Positions 17,110 to 20,457 of a DNA stretch of 20,457 nt are shown here, piece after piece. Every line of letters begins with the position of its first letter. The stretch's first letter is position 1. Position numbers and translations under genes: made by a program. The DNA is taken from NCBI GenBank assembly GCA_964469215.1, contig CAYXYB010000027.1:1-20457 (forward strand), in the 5' to 3' direction. A model generated the notes under the pieces. It searched no databases, had not been told where the DNA came from, and saw only the letters and a program-made list of their open reading frames with translations. This DNA comes from SKPS01 sp964469215. Lineage in GTDB: Bacteria; Bacteroidota; Bacteroidia; Bacteroidales; SKPS01.

Positions 17110-17628
17110 ATGATTAAAGGTAAGAATCTTGTACTCAGAGCACCTGAAATGGTTGACCTTCCAACAATATACCGTTGGGAAAATGACCCCGGTGTAAGGG
17201 TTGTCAGTCAGTACCGCTACCCTGTATCAGCCTTTGCAATTGAACAATACATTATAAACAGCGATGAGGATCCGCTCTTGTCAGGACAGATCCGCCTGAT
17301 GGCTGTAAGGATTGCCGACAATGCCATTCTGGGGCATCTCGACATCTTTGATGTGGATACACTCAACCGAAGAGCAGGCGTAGGCATTCTTGTCGACAGT
17401 GAATTCAGGGGTAAAGGTTACGCTGCCGAAATACTTGATACAGCAACAGAATACTGCATTACCACCCTTGAACTGAATCAGCTCTGGTGCAATATAGCCC
17501 TTCCAAACGAACCAAGCATTAAACTCTTTGAGAAAGCAGGTTTCATTCAAACCGGCACATTTAAGCATTGGCTCAGAACTGACATGAAATGGCAGGATGT
17601 AGCCTTTTTGCAGAAAATCTTTAACTGA
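17110..17628 (+). CDS. GNAT-family N-acetyltransferase
   Basis: A 172-residue acetyltransferase of the RimJ/RimL/SpeG-like group. It opens with KNLVLRAPEMVDLPTIYRWEND, typical of the group. The acetyl-CoA pyrophosphate-binding loop is FRGKGYAAE, and the late NEPSIKLFEKAGFIQTGTF segment is characteristic. The acceptor (protein N-terminus, polyamine or small molecule) cannot be read from the sequence. The gene is wedged between dapF and mltG; its TGA overlaps the mltG ATG by one base, so translation is probably coupled. Confidence 0.9.
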   Translation: MIKGKNLVLRAPEMVDLPTIYRWENDPGVRVVSQYRYPVSAFAIEQYIINSDEDPLLSGQIRLMAVRIADNAILGHLDIFDVDTLNRRAGVGILVDSEFRGKGYAAEILDTATEYCITTLELNQLWCNIALPNEPSIKLFEKAGFIQTGTFKHWLRTDMKWQDVAFLQKIFN

Positions 17629-18659
17629 TGCTGAAAAAATTTATCTGGATTCTCTCTCCAATCATAGTAATCGCCATGTTGGCAGCCGCAGCCGGATGGT
17701 GGCTACTCTATTCCCCAAATACCGTTAAATCTATTGAATCAAATGGTTATATCCTTTTCATTACACCGGAACACACTCTTGCCGATATTGAGGATGAGCT
17801 TACGGCTGCCGGAATACTTAAATGCCCATGGTCATTCCGTAAAGTGGGGTTATTGAGCCGCTCCGGAGAAAAGATCAAACCGGGAAGGTATCGCATATCA
17901 GCAGGTATGAATAACTACTCCCTTTTTCAGAAATTCCGCAACGGGCTTCAGCATCCGGTAAGATTCACATTCAACAACCTCAATTATATAGAAGATTTTT
18001 GCGGTGTTGCAGGCAGCAACTTCGGGTTCGATTCATTGGATATTATTGAAACTGTGCGTGACAAACAATTTCTCGACAGCCTTGGCATAAGACCCGAAAT
18101 GCTTCTTGGATATATGCTGCCCAACACCTATGAGGTGTACTGGACCATATCACCTAAAGGGCTTATTATAAGGATGTTGAAAGAGAGCGACATATTCTGG
18201 AACGACCAGCGTACTAAAAAACTGCAGGAAAGTAAGCTTGAAAAGGAGGATGTTCTGATTATCGCATCCATCATTCAGAAGGAGACAAATCATATTGATG
18301 AGATGTCGCGGATGGCAGGGGTTTTTATCAACAGGCTCGGAAAAGGGATGAAACTGCAGGCTGACCCTACTGTTAAATATGCTGTTGGTGACCTGACTAT
18401 CCGAAGGGTACAGGACATTCATCTTGAATACCCTTCGCCGTACAATACCTATTATTCCTACGGCCTGCCCCCCGGCGTTATTTGTGCCCCCAATCCGGTT
18501 ACAATTGACAAGGTTCTGGACTATGAGGAGCACGATTACCTGTTCTTTGTAGCAAAACCCGGATACAACTCAAAACATGCCTTTGCAGTGACAGGAACCC
18601 AACATATGCAGAACTCCCGGAAATACCGTGCCTGGCTGAACAGTGAAGGTATCAGATAA
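17628..18659 (+). CDS. mltG: Endolytic murein transglycosylase MltG
   Basis: MltG (YceG-like) cleaves nascent glycan strands in the inner membrane and sets glycan length. The 343-residue protein has one N-terminal membrane segment (about 5-27) and a periplasmic LysM-like region. The catalytic domain contains LPNTYEVYW and IASIIQKET with Glu219 as the expected catalytic residue. The family block GMKLQADPTVKYAVGD and the SPYNTYYSYGLPPGVICAPN segment are also present. The start overlaps the GNAT stop in TGATG. A lipoprotein gene follows 35 nt later on the same strand. Confidence 0.95.
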   Translation: MLKKFIWILSPIIVIAMLAAAAGWWLLYSPNTVKSIESNGYILFITPEHTLADIEDELTAAGILKCPWSFRKVGLLSRSGEKIKPGRYRISAGMNNYSLFQKFRNGLQHPVRFTFNNLNYIEDFCGVAGSNFGFDSLDIIETVRDKQFLDSLGIRPEMLLGYMLPNTYEVYWTISPKGLIIRMLKESDIFWNDQRTKKLQESKLEKEDVLIIASIIQKETNHIDEMSRMAGVFINRLGKGMKLQADPTVKYAVGDLTIRRVQDIHLEYPSPYNTYYSYGLPPGVICAPNPVTIDKVLDYEEHDYLFFVAKPGYNSKHAFAVTGTQHMQNSRKYRAWLNSEGIR

Positions 18660-18694
18660 TTTTCTTATCTTGCGACAAAATTAAAATCAACATA

Positions 18695-19120
18695 ATGAAA
18701 TTCAGAACATCGTTATTTACCGGTTTTCTGGCATCTCTGTTACTGGTATTTCTGGTTGCAGGCTGCGCCGACCGTGAAGAGGCTTCCAGAGAGCTGGTAA
18801 AGAAAGGTAAGAAGAAGCTCTCCATAGGGCGTATTGAGGAGGCAACCGGTTATTTCGAAGAGGCAATCGGTAAAGACCGGAAAAACTTCGAAGCATGGCA
18901 CTTTCTCGGAAGCTGCAAGATCTCCAAGGGTGAATTTGAGCAGAGCCTCGATGACTTTTCGAAAGCTATTGAACTAAACCCAGGATATTCACCGGCCTGG
19001 TATAACCGGGGCCTGGCATATTTTTATCTTGAAGATCAGGGCAAGGCTTGTGAAGACTGGAAAAAAGCCGAAGAGCTCGGGCATCTCAATATCAGTGACA
19101 AGACCAGGCACTGCCCCTGA
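18695..19120 (+). CDS. TPR-repeat lipoprotein
   Basis: A 141-residue protein with a signal sequence ending in a lipobox at Cys24 (LVAGC). It is therefore expected to be lipidated and envelope-attached. About three tetratricopeptide repeats fill residues 31-132, for example WHFLGSCKISKGEFEQSLDD and AWYNRGLAYFYLEDQGKACE. TPR domains bind other proteins; the partner is unknown. It may be the last gene of the dapF-mltG transcript. It converges on ychF with only 15 nt between the stops. Confidence 0.88.
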   Translation: MKFRTSLFTGFLASLLLVFLVAGCADREEASRELVKKGKKKLSIGRIEEATGYFEEAIGKDRKNFEAWHFLGSCKISKGEFEQSLDDFSKAIELNPGYSPAWYNRGLAYFYLEDQGKACEDWKKAEELGHLNISDKTRHCP

Positions 19121-19135
19121 AAAGGTTTAATGATT

Positions 19136-20233
19136 TCAAACGTTGAATCTGATATGCATTATATCACCATCCTGCACTATATAGGTTTTTCCTTCAACAT
19201 TGAATTTGCCGGCGTTTTTAACGGCATGTTCCGAACCCAGTGTTATGAAGTCGTGATATTTCATCACCTCGGCACGGATAAAACCCCTTTCAAGGTCTGA
19301 ATGTATTACACCTGCCGCCTGCTGTGCGTTCATCCCCTCCCTGATTGTCCATGCCCTGATCTCTTTTGGACCCACTGTAAAGAAGGTTCTCAGCTTAAGT
19401 ATATCGTAGGCAGCCCTGACAAGCCTGTTAACGCCGGGCTCCGACAATCCTGAATCTTCAAGGAACGCTTCACGGTCTGCCGGTTCTTCAAGGCTGGCGA
19501 TCTCAGACTCCAGAGCACCGGCAATAACAATTATTTCACATTTTTCTGAGGCCAGAGCCTCACCTACCCTTTCAACATAATGGTTTCCAGTAGTTGCAGA
19601 GGCATCATCAACATTACAAACATAAAGCACAGGTTTCATGCTCAGAAGCTGCATGTCGCGTACCCACTCAATGTCTTCGGGATTAACGGGGGCGGTGCGT
19701 GCTGGTAAAAGATTATTGAGGTGTTCTTTATATATGGTAAGAATTTCAAATCCCCTTTTTGCAGTTTTGTCACCCACCCTCATCATCTTATCGAGTTTCT
19801 GCAGCTTCCGTTCTATCTGCTCAATATCTTTAACCTGCAGCTCGAAATCCACCAGCTCCATATCGCGCACCGGGTCAACGCTCCCCTCCATATGGGGAAG
19901 CGAAGGGTCATCGAAGCAACGAAGGACGTGTATTATTGCATCTGTGTTGCGGATATCTGCAAGAAAACGGTTACCGACACCTTCGCCCTTGTAAGCTCCT
20001 TTTGCAAGGCCGGGAATATCAACGATCTCTACAGTCGTTGAGACTATTTTTTCCGTTACCTGGTATTTCGCCAGCTCATTGAGGCGGTGATCAGGAACCG
20101 TGATCTGACCAACGTTAGATTTCGACGAACTGAAAGCGTACGCAGATGTCTCGCCACGAGTGTTTGATATACAATTGAATATGGTCGTTTTGCCGGTATT
20201 GGCCAACCCCACTATGCCGCATTGTAATGCCAT
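19136..20233 (-). CDS. ychF: Redox-regulated ATPase YchF (Obg-like)
   Basis: YchF/OLA1 is a ribosome-associated P-loop ATPase. From the ATG at 20233 it has 365 residues, close to E. coli YchF. The G1 loop is GLANTGKTT at residues 9-17, the G3 motif is DIPGLAKGAYKGEG, and a NVDD motif takes the base-recognition place (CNVDDAS). The C-terminal TGS domain has FFTVGPKEIRAWTIREGMNA and GFIRAEVMKYHDFI. A TTG at 20254 would add seven residues, but it overlaps the likely promoter -7 element, so the ATG is preferred. The upstream DNA becomes a heptanucleotide array within 45 bp. Confidence 0.95.
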   Translation of the reverse strand: MALQCGIVGLANTGKTTIFNCISNTRGETSAYAFSSSKSNVGQITVPDHRLNELAKYQVTEKIVSTTVEIVDIPGLAKGAYKGEGVGNRFLADIRNTDAIIHVLRCFDDPSLPHMEGSVDPVRDMELVDFELQVKDIEQIERKLQKLDKMMRVGDKTAKRGFEILTIYKEHLNNLLPARTAPVNPEDIEWVRDMQLLSMKPVLYVCNVDDASATTGNHYVERVGEALASEKCEIIVIAGALESEIASLEEPADREAFLEDSGLSEPGVNRLVRAAYDILKLRTFFTVGPKEIRAWTIREGMNAQQAAGVIHSDLERGFIRAEVMKYHDFITLGSEHAVKNAGKFNVEGKTYIVQDGDIMHIRFNV

Positions 20234-20251
20234 TTTTTTGATAATTTCCGG

Positions 20252-20259
20252 CAAAATTA
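20252..20259 (-). promoter_or_regulatory. Candidate -7 element of ychF
   Basis: TAATTTTG on the minus strand matches TAnnTTTG and would leave a leader of about 12-15 nt before the ATG at 20233. No TTTG is found at the -33 distance; that position falls at the beginning of the 7-bp tandem array. Confidence 0.4.
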
Positions 20260-20276
20260 GTAAGATATTTGGTTAA

Positions 20277-20457
20277 TTGGCTGTTGGCTGTTGGCTGTTG
20301 GCTGTTGGCTGTTGGCTATTGGCTGTTGGCTGTTGGCTGTTGGCTGTTGGCTGTTGGCTGTTGGCTGTTGGCTGTTGGCTATTGGCTGTTGGCTGTTGGC
20401 TGTTGGCTGTTGGCTATTGGCTATTGGCTATTGGCTGTTGGCTGTTGGCTGTTGGCT
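20277..20457 (+). repeat. Heptanucleotide tandem array, TTGGCTG x 25+
   Basis: The unit TTGGCTG repeats 25 full times plus six bases and continues past the window edge. Twenty units are TTGGCTG and five are TTGGCTA (units 6, 15, 20, 21 and 22, counted from 20277). No other base changes or indels are seen. The near-perfect repeat suggests recent slippage expansion. It has no stop codon in the three plus-strand frames, but no start codon precedes it. It begins 44 bp upstream of the ychF start. Confidence 0.95.

Noticed and set aside
20277..20457. CRISPR array or coding repeat
   Set aside because: There are no spacers and the unit is only 7 bp; no start codon leads into an open frame.

Overview
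The window reads as a chromosomal segment of a Bacteroidota bacterium, probably a Bacteroidales/Marinilabiliales-like lineage. The signs are a short primary sigma factor without region 1.1, several TAnnTTTG-type -7 promoter elements, starts without a clear Shine-Dalgarno sequence, FISUMP and transglutaminase lipoproteins typical of the phylum, and Bacteroidota-style YidC, DapF and HtrA proteins. No phage, transposase, CRISPR array or rRNA gene is visible. Most of the content is housekeeping.

Region 1 (1-3262): a possible degraded gene end on the minus strand, then a large exported protein with one intact and one degenerate transglutaminase-like domain. It is closed by a hairpin terminator, and a second hairpin serves the converging gene. 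Region 2 (3263-3970, minus): a FISUMP-domain lipoprotein gene interrupted by one in-frame TGA. It has no frameshift, and a stem-loop follows the TGA immediately. Region 3 (4219-9011, plus): a selenocysteine island with promoter, tRNA-Sec (selC), selA, selB and a NifS/SufS-like PLP enzyme of a type often linked to selenium metabolism. selD, for selenophosphate synthesis, is not in the window.

Region 4 (9063-15357, minus): yidC, pyrG, the primary sigma factor and an HtrA/DegP protease. Region 5 (15604-19120, plus): a close-packed run of an unrecognised single-pass membrane protein, dapF, a GNAT acetyltransferase, mltG and a TPR lipoprotein; dapF and mltG both act on peptidoglycan. Region 6 (19136-20457): ychF on the minus strand, with a 7-bp tandem array of 25 full units starting just upstream and running off the window edge.

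The most interesting signal is the UGA-interrupted FISUMP gene lying back-to-back with a complete UGA-decoding operon. The UGA sits where relatives have tryptophan, so a recent nonsense mutation is the simplest explanation. Its neighbours and the SECIS-like hairpin make selenocysteine insertion a testable alternative.
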